Below are positions 1 to 10,497 of a stretch of DNA of 64,000 nucleotides, piece after piece; within the stretch, counting starts at the first letter, position 1, and every line of letters starts with the position of its first letter. The DNA lies in assembly GCA_003402285.1 (NCBI GenBank), contig QFXG01000006.1, positions 1-64,000 on the forward strand. Reading direction: 5' to 3'. Source of the DNA: Candidatus Nitrotoga sp. SPKER. Its GTDB lineage: Bacteria; Pseudomonadota; Gammaproteobacteria; Burkholderiales; Gallionellaceae. The notes beneath the pieces were generated by a model, which was given only the letters and a program-made list of their open reading frames with translations, did no database searches and was not told the DNA's origin. Made by a program: the position numbers and the translations under genes.

Positions 1-692
1 CGGCACAAAGCTTGAGCCAGGCAGCGAGCGAACAGGCGTCTTCTGTAGAAGAAACCAGCGCATCGGTCGAACAGATGAGTGCTTCGGTCAACATAAACAC
101 CGAAAACGCCAAAGTGACAGATAACATGGCCTCGCAAGCGGCCAAACAGGCCACCGAAGGTGGCGAAGCTGTGCAACAGACTGTGTTAGCCATGAAGGAA
201 ATTGCCCAAAAAATTGGCATCATAGATGACATCGCCTACCAGACGAATTTACTGGCGCTCAATGCCGCTATCGAAGCCGCGCGCGCGGGTGATGCCGGAC
301 GCGGCTTCGCCGTGGTAGCAGCGGAAGTTCGCAAGCTTGCTGAACGCAGCCAAGTGGCAGCGCAGGAAATAGGTGAAGTAGCTGGTAATAGTGTCGAATT
401 GGCCGAACGCGCCGGAAAACTGCTAGATGAAATGGTACCCAACATTAACAAAACTTCCGAGCTGGTGCAGGAAATCGCGGCAGCAAGTGCAGAGCAATCA
501 ACGGGAGTAGCGCAAATCAATATGGCAATGGGACAGATGAACAAGACCACCCAGCAAAACGCTGCGGGCAGCGAAGAGCTTGCGGCGACGGCAGAAGAAA
601 TGTCGACCCAGTCCGAACAACTGCAAAACCTGGTTTCCTTTTTTAAAACTGATGTAGGAAACAACTCGGCTATTACCACCAAAAACCGATGA
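1..692 (+). CDS. Methyl-accepting chemotaxis protein, C-terminal signalling part (5' end outside window)
   Basis: The reading frame is open to the first base, so the gene is cut by the window edge. About 229 residues of the cytoplasmic signalling domain are visible. The hairpin tip is unmistakable: [20 protein letters not shown], followed by [18 protein letters not shown], the contact site for CheA and CheW. Flanking heptad-rich helices ([12 protein letters not shown], and later [15 protein letters not shown]) form the antiparallel coiled coil and carry likely methylation Glu/Gln sites. The protein ends shortly after the coiled coil without a CheR-binding pentapeptide. The sensory domain, membrane segments and ligand lie upstream and cannot be judged. 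It presumably relays a signal to CheA to steer motility. Confidence 0.95.
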   Translation, partial: AQSLSQAASEQASSVEETSASVEQMSASVNINTENAKVTDNMASQAAKQATEGGEAVQQTVLAMKEIAQKIGIIDDIAYQTNLLALNAAIEAARAGDAGRGFAVVAAEVRKLAERSQVAAQEIGEVAGNSVELAERAGKLLDEMVPNINKTSELVQEIAAASAEQSTGVAQINMAMGQMNKTTQQNAAGSEELAATAEEMSTQSEQLQNLVSFFKTDVGNNSAITTKNR

Positions 693-943
693 TGCTTTGA
701 GATTCGAATTTCAGATAACAACGCTGTTTTCGTAATACTTTTGCTAGATACTACTTGTCGGACCAATGTACGTACACCAGTATAATGTCCCTTAAATATA
801 GGGGTCGTCATGTCGGTTACAGTTCATGCCAAAGCCGTGTGAATTGATGTTCGCGCTAGTCAGTACTGTCAGGTTAACAGTCTAAAAAATGCCTCTGACC
901 GAAATCAATCCATTAACCTTAAGCCCAACACTGGAATTTTTAA

Positions 944-1588
944 ATGCTCGCAGACAAGGCAGCACCCAACGGTCTATTCACCGACGATAATCACACTACG
1001 CGCTGTATCTGGTGTCGCGCCTCCCCCTTGTATCAGCACTATCACGACCACGAATGGGGGGTTCCCGTTAAGAACGATGAGCGATTGTTCGAAAAAATTT
1101 GTCTGGAAGGGTTTCAGGCGGGTCTGAGTTGGTTGACTATTTTGAACAAGCGAGAAGCTTTTAGAGCCGCTTTTGCTAACTTCGATATCGATCGGGTTGC
1201 TTCCTTTGGCGCGTCAGATATTAAACGTCTGTTACTGAACGCAGGCATTGTTCGTCATGCTGGCAAAATTGCCTCAACGATCAACAATGCACAACGAGCC
1301 CAGGAGTTACGCCAGGAATTTGGCTCTCTGGGCCACTATTTCTGGCAATTTGAGCCCAATTCGACTAGTCGCCCCGTAACCATTACTTACCAGACATTAA
1401 GCGGCATTTCTACCTCGCCAGAGTCCATTGCCATGTCCAAGGATCTTAAGATAAGGGGTTGGAGTTTCGTGGGTCCCACGACCATGTATGCCTTCATGCA
1501 AGCCATGGGCTTGGTCAATGACCACATCCATGGATGTCATGCACGAATGACCGTGCTCGCTGCACGTGCGGCTTTCATCTCTCCGTAG
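944..1588 (+). CDS. tag: DNA-3-methyladenine glycosylase I
   Basis: Base-excision repair enzyme that removes 3-methyladenine from alkylated DNA. The 214-residue protein matches the TagI family along its length. The zinc-site residues known in E. coli Tag are visible: Cys21 in RCIWC, His34 in YHDHEWG, and the His/Cys pair in NDHIHGCH. The catalytic/base-recognition stretch ICLEGFQAGLSW is intact, and GIVRHAGKI follows as in the family. The ATG at 944 gives about 17 residues more than E. coli Tag at the N-terminus and has no clear Shine-Dalgarno, so the exact start is uncertain. It stands alone between a chemoreceptor gene and a convergent oxidoreductase gene. Confidence 0.95.
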   Translation: MLADKAAPNGLFTDDNHTTRCIWCRASPLYQHYHDHEWGVPVKNDERLFEKICLEGFQAGLSWLTILNKREAFRAAFANFDIDRVASFGASDIKRLLLNAGIVRHAGKIASTINNAQRAQELRQEFGSLGHYFWQFEPNSTSRPVTITYQTLSGISTSPESIAMSKDLKIRGWSFVGPTTMYAFMQAMGLVNDHIHGCHARMTVLAARAAFISP

Positions 1589-1687
1589 CCATGCCCCTTT
1601 ATTTCGCATTTTTTGGCAAACTCATTATGCGGCATTCTTCAACTGGACCGTAAATTAGTTTTCTCGAACTGCATTGGACGTCCTATC

Positions 1688-2323
1688 TCACTGCGCTGCC
1701 CATGCTTTTTGCAATACCTCAGAAAGCACCTCGACAGATTGAGCACCAGATATACCGATTTTCTCATCAAATAAAAAGAACGGCACGCCTGTAATGCCTG
1801 ATTTTTCTGCACGTGCTTCATCTGCCCGTACTTGAACAGAATAAGCATCGCCTTCCAACATCGTTAACGCCTCATTTTCGGCGATACCAAACTCTGACGC
1901 CAAGCCTGCCAGCGCCATCCGTTCTCCCACCCTAAATCCTTCACAGAAATAAGCATGCATAATACGCTCTATGGCAATGTTACCCAGCTGTCGCGATGCA
2001 GCGAAGTGAAGCAGACGGTGCGCATCAAAAGTATTACCAGGACGCGCTTTATTCAAATGATATTCCAGCCCGATTTCCATTGCGAGTGATGTTACGCGCA
2101 AATTCATAGCTTCAGCCTGTTGACGGCTAACACCGTATTTCCGTGCCAACACCTCCACCTGTGTTTCTGAATGCTGCTGCAGTGCATTAGGATCAAGCTC
2201 AAAACTACGCCAAATAACGTACACTTTTTCCCGTTGCACGAAGTCAGCAAGTGCCATTTCAAATCGCCGCTTACCGATGTAGCACCAAGGGCAAATTATG
2301 TCAGACCAAATTTCGACTTGCAT
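1688..2323 (-). CDS. DsbA-family oxidoreductase, FrnE-like
   Basis: Thioredoxin-fold protein of 211 residues with the redox motif CPWC at residues 11-14 (IWSDIICPWCYIG) and the helical insertion typical of the FrnE/2-hydroxychromene-2-carboxylate isomerase-like group. The late stretch GITGVPFFLFDEK supplies the cis-proline loop (GVPFF) next to the active site. No signal peptide is present, so it is probably a cytoplasmic dithiol-disulfide oxidoreductase, linked in other bacteria to stress tolerance. I chose the ATG at 2323 because GGGAG lies a suitable distance upstream and the protein then starts at MQVEIW, as homologues do. A longer reading from 2392 would add 23 unlikely residues. Confidence 0.88.
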   Translation of the reverse strand: MQVEIWSDIICPWCYIGKRRFEMALADFVQREKVYVIWRSFELDPNALQQHSETQVEVLARKYGVSRQQAEAMNLRVTSLAMEIGLEYHLNKARPGNTFDAHRLLHFAASRQLGNIAIERIMHAYFCEGFRVGERMALAGLASEFGIAENEALTMLEGDAYSVQVRADEARAEKSGITGVPFFLFDEKIGISGAQSVEVLSEVLQKAWAAQ

Positions 2324-2843
2324 GTCATGTATCTCCCTGCTGCTGTATTTTATCGATAATTTTCTAAAACATAGCGCTGATAATTCATGCACTGAGCCTT
2401 ACTGAAGTATTGTCAAATTAACTATCAAAAAAAGCGATAGACAATTGAACCGTAAAAATCCCTCTCTTGTCTCTAGTTCATTATCTGAAACGTCTCTGGA
2501 TAATTTCATGATAGCTCTTTGCTGCCAACAAATGCCGTTTTGGTTGGAAGAAAGATGTGATGACACCCAAGCTCGTAAGAAATTTTTGAGTGTATCCCGC
2601 TAATATAAAAATCGCATTGGGCATTTTCGTTCTCACGAGGATTGATGCAAATTCTCTATATCATTATTTACTCGTTTGTCCTGAATGCGTTTGACATCGG
2701 GTAATAGCTCCATTTAACGACGACACAACTACCAAACTTGCCTGTGATGATGAATCGAGAGGTGTACTACAATTCTTTAAACAACTTACAGAAGCGCTTC
2801 TTCACTTCACATCGTTACTTCACTTAACAGTACTCGCGTATGT
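2324..2843. other. Non-coding stretch, no gene recognised
   Basis: AT-rich 520-base gap between two minus-strand genes. A plus-strand reading stretch around 2445-2602 is free of stops for about 50 codons and contains QQMPFWLEERCDD, which looks protein-like. It has no start codon with a ribosome binding site, and I could not match it to a family. It may be a gene remnant. No terminator or RNA gene was seen. Confidence 0.4.
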
Positions 2844-4505
2844 CTATTCGAAGTGCTTATTTAATTGTACAATTTGCACCGCATCGTCAACGCTTAGACC
2901 ACTAAAAATTGGCGCCGCCAAGCTGGGGGGTGCTACCTGCTTTAGAATCTCATGAACAGGGTGTTTTAGTCGCGCCAAAATAAGCCGCTTTCCTTCACCA
3001 GCGATAGACTCAAAGAAATCAAGCAATGCTTCAAGGCTAGAGCTGTCTAAATCTGGAGTTTCTTCCAGACTTATTATAACGGTACTAATTGATGGCCCTG
3101 CTGCGGCAACGGTTTGACGGATTTGCGTCAATATGCGATCAATATTTGCGAAAAAAAGAGGTTCATCCGGGCGCAAAATAACAACCCCCGCAATTGACCT
3201 GGCTTCCGGATGTACTGCCATATCCACAAAATTATGGCTTTCCCCGAGTCTTCCAAGCACCGCGGTTGTTGACTCCGAAAATCGTCGCAGCATCATTATC
3301 AGACTAATAGCGATAGCGATTAACAGTCCATCCAATACACCCAAAAATAAAACACCAATCACGGCCGTCAACATCACCAGGCGATCCCGACGCCAAACAA
3401 AATAAGGACGAAAGATAGCTGGATTTAAGGTGGGACTCACCGCATGGATTACAATTGCGGCAAGTACTGGCTCTGGGGTCAGTGCGATACTGGATAGTAC
3501 AGTCAATACCATGGCAAGAACCACGACGGCGGCGATCCCACCCGCAAGGCGCGTGTTGGCTCCAGCCGCTTCATTGGCAGATGTAGCAGAATACCCTGCT
3601 CCGACTGGCAATCCTTGGAATAGTCCGGACACCAGATTGGACATACCCAATGCAAGTAAATCCCGATTTGAAGAGATCGAGTCACCGTGTTTCATCGCAA
3701 AGTAACGAATTGAACCGTAAGATTCTGAATACAAAATCATTGCCATAGCGAATCCTAACTCGCCCAACCGCAGCCATTCTGCACGTGACAAGGCCGGTAG
3801 TGTGGGATGGCTTATCTGCAAATTGATGGTGCCAATGGTGCTGACCCCATAATTCGAAAGGTCTAGCCAGTGACTCGCAGCAATGCCGATCCCCATGACA
3901 ATCAATCCCCCCGGCAAATAGCGGAAACGCGCGAACAGAAATAACAAACCTAACGCGACCACACCAACAGCGATACTCACCTGATTCCAATCCGCAATCT
4001 GGCTCAATAAAGCGGAGAAAAGCTCAAGAATATCGCTGTGATTGACATGTACTCCGACAATGCTCGCACATTGTTTGAGAACAATGACAACAGCTAAACC
4101 AAAAGCAAAGCCACGTAAAACAGGTTTGGCGATGAAGGCGGTAATGTTATCGACTCGTGCTAGCCCAGCAATTACAAAAAATAGCCCAGTGATAATCACC
4201 AAACCGCTAGCCAGCATCAGCCTGAGAATATTGTTATCTCCAGCAAGCGTAGCAGTAGCGGCTGCCAGCACGACCGCCGATGACGAGGTGGCAGAAACAA
4301 TTGCAAAACGGCTGTTGCCAAACAGGCCATAGCAAATCAACCCTACAAACAGGGCAATCAGGCCGGTTTGTGGGGGGAGGTTAGCGATGCTTGAATAGGC
4401 CACCGCCTCAGGCAGCAACAGACCAGCGATCGACAGCCCGGCAATTCCGTCCTGCCAGTAAGCTTTGGCGGGTTGGATTTTCGAATTTATATCGATAACG
4501 GGCAC
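2844..4505 (-). CDS. SulP-family anion transporter with C-terminal STAS domain
   Basis: Inner-membrane transporter of the SLC26/SulP family, 553 residues. The N-terminal signature region (GIAGLSIAGLLLPEAVAYSSIANLPPQTGL, given here in part as LLLPEAVAYSSIANLPPQTG) marks the family, followed by many hydrophobic segments to about residue 410. The last roughly 110 residues form a STAS domain (VVILRPDEPLFFANIDRI, then SLEETPDLDSSSLEALLDFF). Substrates in the family include sulfate, bicarbonate and other anions, and the sequence does not decide which. In an autotroph bicarbonate is a possibility, but nothing in the neighbourhood supports it. The start at 4505 is a GTG without a visible Shine-Dalgarno, so it could be displaced by some codons. 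Confidence 0.9.
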   Translation of the reverse strand: MPVIDINSKIQPAKAYWQDGIAGLSIAGLLLPEAVAYSSIANLPPQTGLIALFVGLICYGLFGNSRFAIVSATSSSAVVLAAATATLAGDNNILRLMLASGLVIITGLFFVIAGLARVDNITAFIAKPVLRGFAFGLAVVIVLKQCASIVGVHVNHSDILELFSALLSQIADWNQVSIAVGVVALGLLFLFARFRYLPGGLIVMGIGIAASHWLDLSNYGVSTIGTINLQISHPTLPALSRAEWLRLGELGFAMAMILYSESYGSIRYFAMKHGDSISSNRDLLALGMSNLVSGLFQGLPVGAGYSATSANEAAGANTRLAGGIAAVVVLAMVLTVLSSIALTPEPVLAAIVIHAVSPTLNPAIFRPYFVWRRDRLVMLTAVIGVLFLGVLDGLLIAIAISLIMMLRRFSESTTAVLGRLGESHNFVDMAVHPEARSIAGVVILRPDEPLFFANIDRILTQIRQTVAAAGPSISTVIISLEETPDLDSSSLEALLDFFESIAGEGKRLILARLKHPVHEILKQVAPPSLAAPIFSGLSVDDAVQIVQLNKHFE

Positions 4506-5055
4506 AGGGATTTATAGATGTTCGGGATATTATGAAACTGCAATAAATTCGCGCCTCACACCGGTATTACCATAGGGTGCACCCATTTGTAATGATCCAC
4601 TCAACCCAGAAATTGAGGAGCACAAACCAAGATATGCCTTTCGCCTTCATCAGGCTAACAGTTTTGACATCCTCTGCCAGCAACGTCAATCCAAAACAAT
4701 AGTGACCAACGATATCATACCTATCTTCGCGACCCAATAAAAAGGCTCCCTAAAAGTTCCCGTTTCTCTTCTCCCATTGTGTTACATGGTGGTGCATCAA
4801 AGCAGAATAATCGTAATGATTTGCGTATTGATGGAAAAACAAAAATTAAAATCGCGCCCGCAAAAAATCTACAGGAAAACTCATCTGTAAGAGATTTGTC
4901 GTTTTTGATAGCGGGTATTAGCCCACTGTATGCAAAGAACAAAATAAGGACACTACTTATTTACTTTTCATAAACGTCGGTTCATCATAATCCCGCAGGT
5001 TGTATTACTAATTCAAGGTACCTAGATACTCAACAAAATATCCAAGGAGTGGAGC
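4506..5055. other. Non-coding stretch, no gene recognised
   Basis: A 550-base AT-rich gap between divergent genes (the SulP gene leaving leftwards, an unknown secreted protein leaving rightwards). Short open frames exist, for example 4779-4973 plus, but they lack ribosome binding sites and protein-like composition. Promoters for both neighbours must lie here, but no boundary can be assigned with confidence. The only clear signal is the AAGGAG ribosome binding site just before 5056. Confidence 0.4.
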
Positions 5056-5655
5056 ATGACAAAATCGATCATTACCATAGGCGCGATGGTTGTGGCTTTG
5101 ACCATAGCATTCGCCCAGACTGCAATTGGCACCGATATAACAATGCCAGCAGCGGATATAAAAGCCCACGCAACTTCTACCACCAATAAAAATTTGATCC
5201 GAAGTGCGATGCAAGCCGCGCCGAAAAAAGTGAGTGCTGCAGCAACAATCATCATCATGAACGCGGATGGTACGATGAGGACCCTGCGCGAGGGAACAAA
5301 TGGATTCACTTGTATGCCGGACAACCCGGCAACCCCTGGGCCTGATCCAATGTGCATGGACAAGACCGCAATGGAATGGGCTGGCGCATGGATTGCCCAT
5401 AAGCCACCTGTCAGTGGCAAAATTGGTTTAATGTACATGCTTGCGGGAGGAACAAACGCCAGCAATACAGACCCCTACGCAAAAAAACCCGGCGTCAAAA
5501 ATCACTGGATCAAGACCGGGCCGCACGTAATGATTGTGGGCGCCGATAACAGCTTTTACGATATGTATCCAAAGCATACAGATCCTGACACGTCGGTTCC
5601 CTATGTGATGTGGTCAGGGACACCGTACCAGCACCTGATGATCCCGATTAAGTGA
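5056..5655 (+). CDS. Conserved-looking secreted protein of unknown function
   Basis: A 199-residue protein with a Sec-type signal peptide (MTKSIITIGAMVVALTIAFA, cleavage near AIG) that should leave the cytoplasm. The start is well supported: AAGGAG lies six bases before the ATG. The mature part is rich in Met, Pro, Gly and His. It carries a Cys pair (CMPDNPATPGPDPMC) and a C-terminal half with the distinctive stretch TGPHVMIVGADNSFYDMYP and a closing PYQHLMIPIK. I recall similar unnamed hypothetical proteins in other bacteria but cannot assign a family or function. The gene stands alone, with long gaps on both sides. Confidence 0.8.
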   Translation: MTKSIITIGAMVVALTIAFAQTAIGTDITMPAADIKAHATSTTNKNLIRSAMQAAPKKVSAAATIIIMNADGTMRTLREGTNGFTCMPDNPATPGPDPMCMDKTAMEWAGAWIAHKPPVSGKIGLMYMLAGGTNASNTDPYAKKPGVKNHWIKTGPHVMIVGADNSFYDMYPKHTDPDTSVPYVMWSGTPYQHLMIPIK

Positions 5656-5916
5656 ATACTTACCGAAACTGAATGTCCAATAACAGCTTAGTCCCATTTC
5701 AAAACACAAGACCGCCATACTTCACAGTGGTCAGCTTTGCGTCTATTGAGTAAAGCGATCAAAAAAGCTGGGGAAGCGCGTGGCTTGCATATAAATTATG
5801 CTTCTGCTCGCGACAATGTCATTGAAGCAGTTGAGAAAAATCAGATACACGTATGAATAATACAAAGTTCTAGGCAGCCTAGGCGTTACTTTTTATTATA
5901 ACTTTAGGAAAAAACT

Positions 5917-6342
5917 ATGGGACTCTTTGATTCAATCGTCGGGCAAGTTAGTAGCGCACTGTCTAATTCCAATAACAACAATCACAATCCGGATGGCTTG
6001 ATGGGAACAATCATAGGCCTGATTAACAACCCAGAAACTGGTGGCATCCAAGGGCTGATCGACACTTTTAAAGAAAAAGGACTTGGAGATACTTTTGCTT
6101 CATGGATCGGCACGGGGCAAAACTTACCAGTATCCAACGAACAGATACAGGCGGTACTCGGTAGCGAACAAGTGCAATCCATTGCACAAAAACTTGGAAT
6201 TTCTTCCGCAGACGCATCCAGTGGTATTGCTAATCTGTTACCTCAAGTAATAGATAAACTGACGCCTAATGGCCAATTCCCCACAGGTGATATCTTAGAG
6301 CAGGGAATAGAATTGCTGAAAGGCTTTGGCAAACAAGACTAA
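5917..6342 (+). CDS. YidB-like DUF937 family protein
   Basis: A 141-residue protein of the YidB/DUF937 family. It begins MGLFDSIVGQVSSAL, has an Asn-rich linker (NSNNNNHNP), and then the family core with GLIDTFKEKGLGDTFASWIG, LPVSNEQIQAVLG and GISSADASSGIANLLPQVID. The function of the family is unknown, and its members are small soluble helical proteins. The start is secure, with AGGAAAAAACT before the ATG. Just upstream (about 5739-5855) a stop-free stretch reads LLSKAIKKAGEARGLHINYA and on to a TGA. It has no start codon and may be a remnant of an older gene. Confidence 0.88.
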   Translation: MGLFDSIVGQVSSALSNSNNNNHNPDGLMGTIIGLINNPETGGIQGLIDTFKEKGLGDTFASWIGTGQNLPVSNEQIQAVLGSEQVQSIAQKLGISSADASSGIANLLPQVIDKLTPNGQFPTGDILEQGIELLKGFGKQD

Positions 6343-6502
6343 CCTACCTATAGAGAAAGTATCGTCATTACCACATCGTGCACGTGAACCAAAAAATTTC
6401 AAGATCAGACGTGCCATAAGAGCTAGGTTTTAACATTTGGCAGGCGGAAAAAAGATTGAACATGCCAAGTGTAAGATCAGCCTTAATACTGTTCGGATAA
6501 TG

Positions 6503-6571
6503 CCGTTCGCCCTGGGTTTGTCTAAGGATGAGTGTTCGATCATAAGGCTTTGATAAGTTCAGCCCGAACGG
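6503..6571. repeat. Degenerate inverted repeat, REP/MITE-like
   Basis: Left arm 6503-6527 (CCGTTCGCCCTGGGTTTGTC then TAAGG) and right arm 6545-6571. The reverse complement of the right arm begins CCGTTCGGGCTGAACTTATC. The arms match over most of about 25 positions around a 17-base loop. The arms resemble the dispersed CCGTTCG...CTGAGCTTGTCGAAG palindromic element found in many proteobacterial genomes. That resemblance is from memory. The dyad itself is seen directly. Confidence 0.6.
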
Positions 6572-6663
6572 GCTTCTGGTTTAGCTTGCTTTAACCAAAC
6601 AGTATTGAGACCTCCCCCTTACACCAGGTCGACGGTAAAAACATGTGTTCGCCCTTTTGTGAT

Positions 6664-6693
6664 GTTGGGCTTCATTTCATTCAGCACAGCCTG
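6664..6693. repeat. Diverged copy of the GTTGGGCTTCATTT hairpin repeat
   Basis: Reads GTTGGGCTTCATTTCATTCA followed by GCACAGCCT. It matches the element at 26811-26840 except for a few changes that spoil the right arm of the hairpin. Two copies in one window indicate a dispersed repeat. Confidence 0.55.
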
Positions 6694-6753
6694 CTACGCT
6701 CGAACAACTAGCGAGCGATATACGTTGCTACAGCAGTAGATTTAAGTTGTAGT

Positions 6754-6843
<90 letters not shown>

Positions 6844-6892
6844 GTAGATCTTGATTTTACCATCAAAGCATAAAATCAGGCAGAATGTTCAT

Positions 6893-8392
6893 ATGATCAA
6901 GTCTCTACATTCATTTCTTTCAAGCACAAGATTCTTCACATTTGCGTTGCTGAATATCGCTTTGCTCGTCGCGTGTGCACCTGAAGAGCCGTCCAAAAAA
7001 CCATGGCGAGAAGAATTAACGGTCATCGTCGTCCCAGGTGAAAATAGTGTGGATGCTGAATTTGAGCGCCAGCTCGTTAATCTTTTTGCCGAACAATTGA
7101 ACGTAAAAATAAAGTTTGTGCCACTACCCTTGGATCAAGTGAAGCAGTCTATTGTGGCGAGCAATGCACATTTCGCCGCATCTGGATCAAGAAGCAACGA
7201 TAGTGAGAGCGTAAAGTTTGGCCCCCCCTATCAAACTGTAACTGAGCAGGCGGTATGCAAAGGTGTGCCGCTACGACGCATGGAAGGACTCTTTAAAAAA
7301 AATATCGCCGTCGCAGCTGGCTCCGCGCAAGAAAGTGCCTTGCATGAAGCACACAAGAAGTTTCCAGCGCTGCACTGGCACACACGCCCTAATCAGTCTG
7401 TTGCACAGCTACTAAAAGAGGTGGCGGAAGGCAAACTGGAATGCACAGTCGCGAACGAGGAGCAACTGGCGTTGGCACGCAATTACTATCCCAACCTGGA
7501 TTCCACACTCGAAATTGCTACCCCTTCCAAATTAGCCTGGACGTTTGCACCGGACGCCGACGCCGAACTGTTGGCAGAAGCACAAAAATTTTTCGCTCTC
7601 ATTAAACAAAATGGCACTTTGCATCGCCTGCTGGAGCGCTATTACGGACACAACAAACAACTTGACTCAGACGACGCGGTTGCATTTATCACCAAGACAC
7701 AAACAGTGTTACCCCATATTCGAAATCTGTTTGAAGAAGCGGCCACTTTAACCGGGATGGATTGGCAACTATTCGCTGCTCTCGCCTATCATGAATCGCA
7801 TTGGGATCCGCTTGCCACTTCGCCTACCAAAGTACGTGGCATGATGATGCTGACTGAAGACACAGCTGACCGTATGGGCGTAACTAACCGGCTTGATGCA
7901 CGCCAAAGCATTATTGGCGGGGCAAAATACCTGCTGTTACTGAAAGAACAGCTGCCGCTGCGCATCAGTGACCCAGATCGCACCTGGCTAGCTCTGGCAG
8001 CTTATAACCAAGGGTATGGGCACCTGGAGGATGCACGCGTGCTGGCCCAACAACAAGGTTACAATCCAGATATATGGGCAGATGTAAAGAAGGTGATGCC
8101 GCTACTGGCACAACCGCTGTATTTTGAAAAGACCAAACACGGTTATGCACGCGGGGGCGAAGCGGTCTTTCTGGTTGAAACGGTACGTATGCACCATGAC
8201 ATGTTGTACAGCCTACCTTTAGGCAGTGTGCCGCGACTGATTCCTCCGGCGCAAGATTATAAGATACTGGGAAAGAGAAAAAATGAAGCGCAGCACCGCT
8301 TATCTTCAAGTGCAAGCAACAATCTATCCGCACCGAGCAAACCTCTTGGTATTTATCACCCTGCAAGGAACGAGGTGCAACCCGCACGCTAA
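6893..8392 (+). CDS. mltF: Membrane-bound lytic murein transglycosylase F
   Basis: Outer-membrane lipoprotein that cleaves peptidoglycan glycan strands, 499 residues. A signal peptide ends in the lipobox LLVAC with Cys28. Residues about 40-255 form a periplasmic solute-binding-like domain (SBP_bac_3 type), characteristic of MltF. Residues about 275-440 form the SLT lysozyme-like domain, with catalytic Glu301 in AYHESHWDP, then the family motifs GMMMLTEDTADRMGV and LAAYNQGYGHL. I chose the ATG at 6893 because it places the hydrophobic segment at the N-terminus. An ATG at 6851 would add 14 residues and begin inside the presumed promoter next to tRNA-Ser. The gene is monocistronic. Confidence 0.92.
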   Translation: MIKSLHSFLSSTRFFTFALLNIALLVACAPEEPSKKPWREELTVIVVPGENSVDAEFERQLVNLFAEQLNVKIKFVPLPLDQVKQSIVASNAHFAASGSRSNDSESVKFGPPYQTVTEQAVCKGVPLRRMEGLFKKNIAVAAGSAQESALHEAHKKFPALHWHTRPNQSVAQLLKEVAEGKLECTVANEEQLALARNYYPNLDSTLEIATPSKLAWTFAPDADAELLAEAQKFFALIKQNGTLHRLLERYYGHNKQLDSDDAVAFITKTQTVLPHIRNLFEEAATLTGMDWQLFAALAYHESHWDPLATSPTKVRGMMMLTEDTADRMGVTNRLDARQSIIGGAKYLLLLKEQLPLRISDPDRTWLALAAYNQGYGHLEDARVLAQQQGYNPDIWADVKKVMPLLAQPLYFEKTKHGYARGGEAVFLVETVRMHHDMLYSLPLGSVPRLIPPAQDYKILGKRKNEAQHRLSSSASNNLSAPSKPLGIYHPARNEVQPAR

Positions 8393-8432
8393 TTGAACTC
8401 CTCCTGCCTCCAAGTTCGCTGCACTTCACGAA

Positions 8433-8945
8433 TCACCAAGAAAATTTAATAACCATCACTTTCATATATTCTTGATTCACACGTTCCAGCATTATTTTAA
8501 GTTCCTCTTGCCAAGCACCTGTCAATTTTAACAAGCCATCTTCTTTATTTAGTGCTTTAAGAGCGGTCGAATCCGGTATATTCTCATTGAGAAGCTGTTT
8601 AAGGTTAAGTACCGATTTGTAAAAATCGGCACAGCTTTTTGCAAAATCCTTGAAACGCCAGTCAATTGCCAGATACAGAAGAATTGAACTCTCCTCTTCC
8701 AGAAATATGCTATCCACATTTTTCAAATCATCCATCAGACTCATCATTTTCTTTTCAGAAGCGCCAGAATCTACTTCGCTCGCTTGGCTAGCAATGCGGA
8801 ACGTACTTTTCAAATGTATCGCCAATTTTTGGCAACTTTCTTGCAGCTCAGCTGCCAGTTCTCTGCGCTGAGCAAGAGCATCACTTCTGGGCTCAATGAG
8901 GCGCTTCAAAATGGTACTCAATGTTGAAATTTCCGATATTTCCAT
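8433..8945 (-). CDS. Hypothetical helical cytoplasmic protein
   Basis: A 170-residue protein with no signal peptide or membrane segment. It is rich in Leu, Lys, Glu and Ser and looks mainly alpha-helical throughout (for example LKRLIEPRSDALAQRRELAA and MLERVNQEYMKVMVIKF). I do not recognise a family. The ATG at 8945 has an excellent AAGGAGAT seven bases upstream, so it is very probably translated. A reading from 8972 would put that site inside the gene. It is convergent with mltF across a 40-base gap and lies downstream of serS, separated by 210 bases. Confidence 0.7.
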   Translation of the reverse strand: MEISEISTLSTILKRLIEPRSDALAQRRELAAELQESCQKLAIHLKSTFRIASQASEVDSGASEKKMMSLMDDLKNVDSIFLEEESSILLYLAIDWRFKDFAKSCADFYKSVLNLKQLLNENIPDSTALKALNKEDGLLKLTGAWQEELKIMLERVNQEYMKVMVIKFSW

Positions 8946-9155
8946 TTTTATCTCCTTGTACTCATACCACAACGTCTATCTCGTAGACACATTTTTTAAA
9001 TATACATTACCGCAGGGTAACGGATCTATCACAACATTTTAAATTTCTAAAATTTTTTAGTATAGCTCGACAAAGCGAGAAAGCGTAGCATCATCCCTCG
9101 GATATTTTGCGTATCCACTTCGTGACATCACCTCTCATTGCGACAACAATGATCA

Positions 9156-10484
<1,329 letters not shown>

Positions 10485-10497
10485 TTACATGCTGTAA

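Larger units (their letters stand above)
6343..6753. other. Intergenic region with repeat elements
   Basis: A 411-base gap between the DUF937 gene and tRNA-Ser. It carries a degenerate inverted repeat (6503-6571) and a diverged copy of a hairpin repeat (6664-6693) whose better copy lies at 26810-26840. No protein-like frame was seen. Confidence 0.6.

Noticed and set aside
236-811. 191-codon frame opposite the chemoreceptor gene
   Set aside because: It is antisense to a strongly conserved signalling domain, has no ribosome binding site, and its Ser/Ala-rich composition mirrors the sense gene.
2445-2602. Protein-like stop-free stretch (QQMPFWLEERCDD)
   Set aside because: No start codon with a ribosome binding site and no family match, so it is kept only as a note under the non-coding region.
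4779-4973. 64-codon frame in the SulP-to-secreted-protein gap
   Set aside because: No ribosome binding site, Lys/Asn-rich chance composition, and no recognisable motif.
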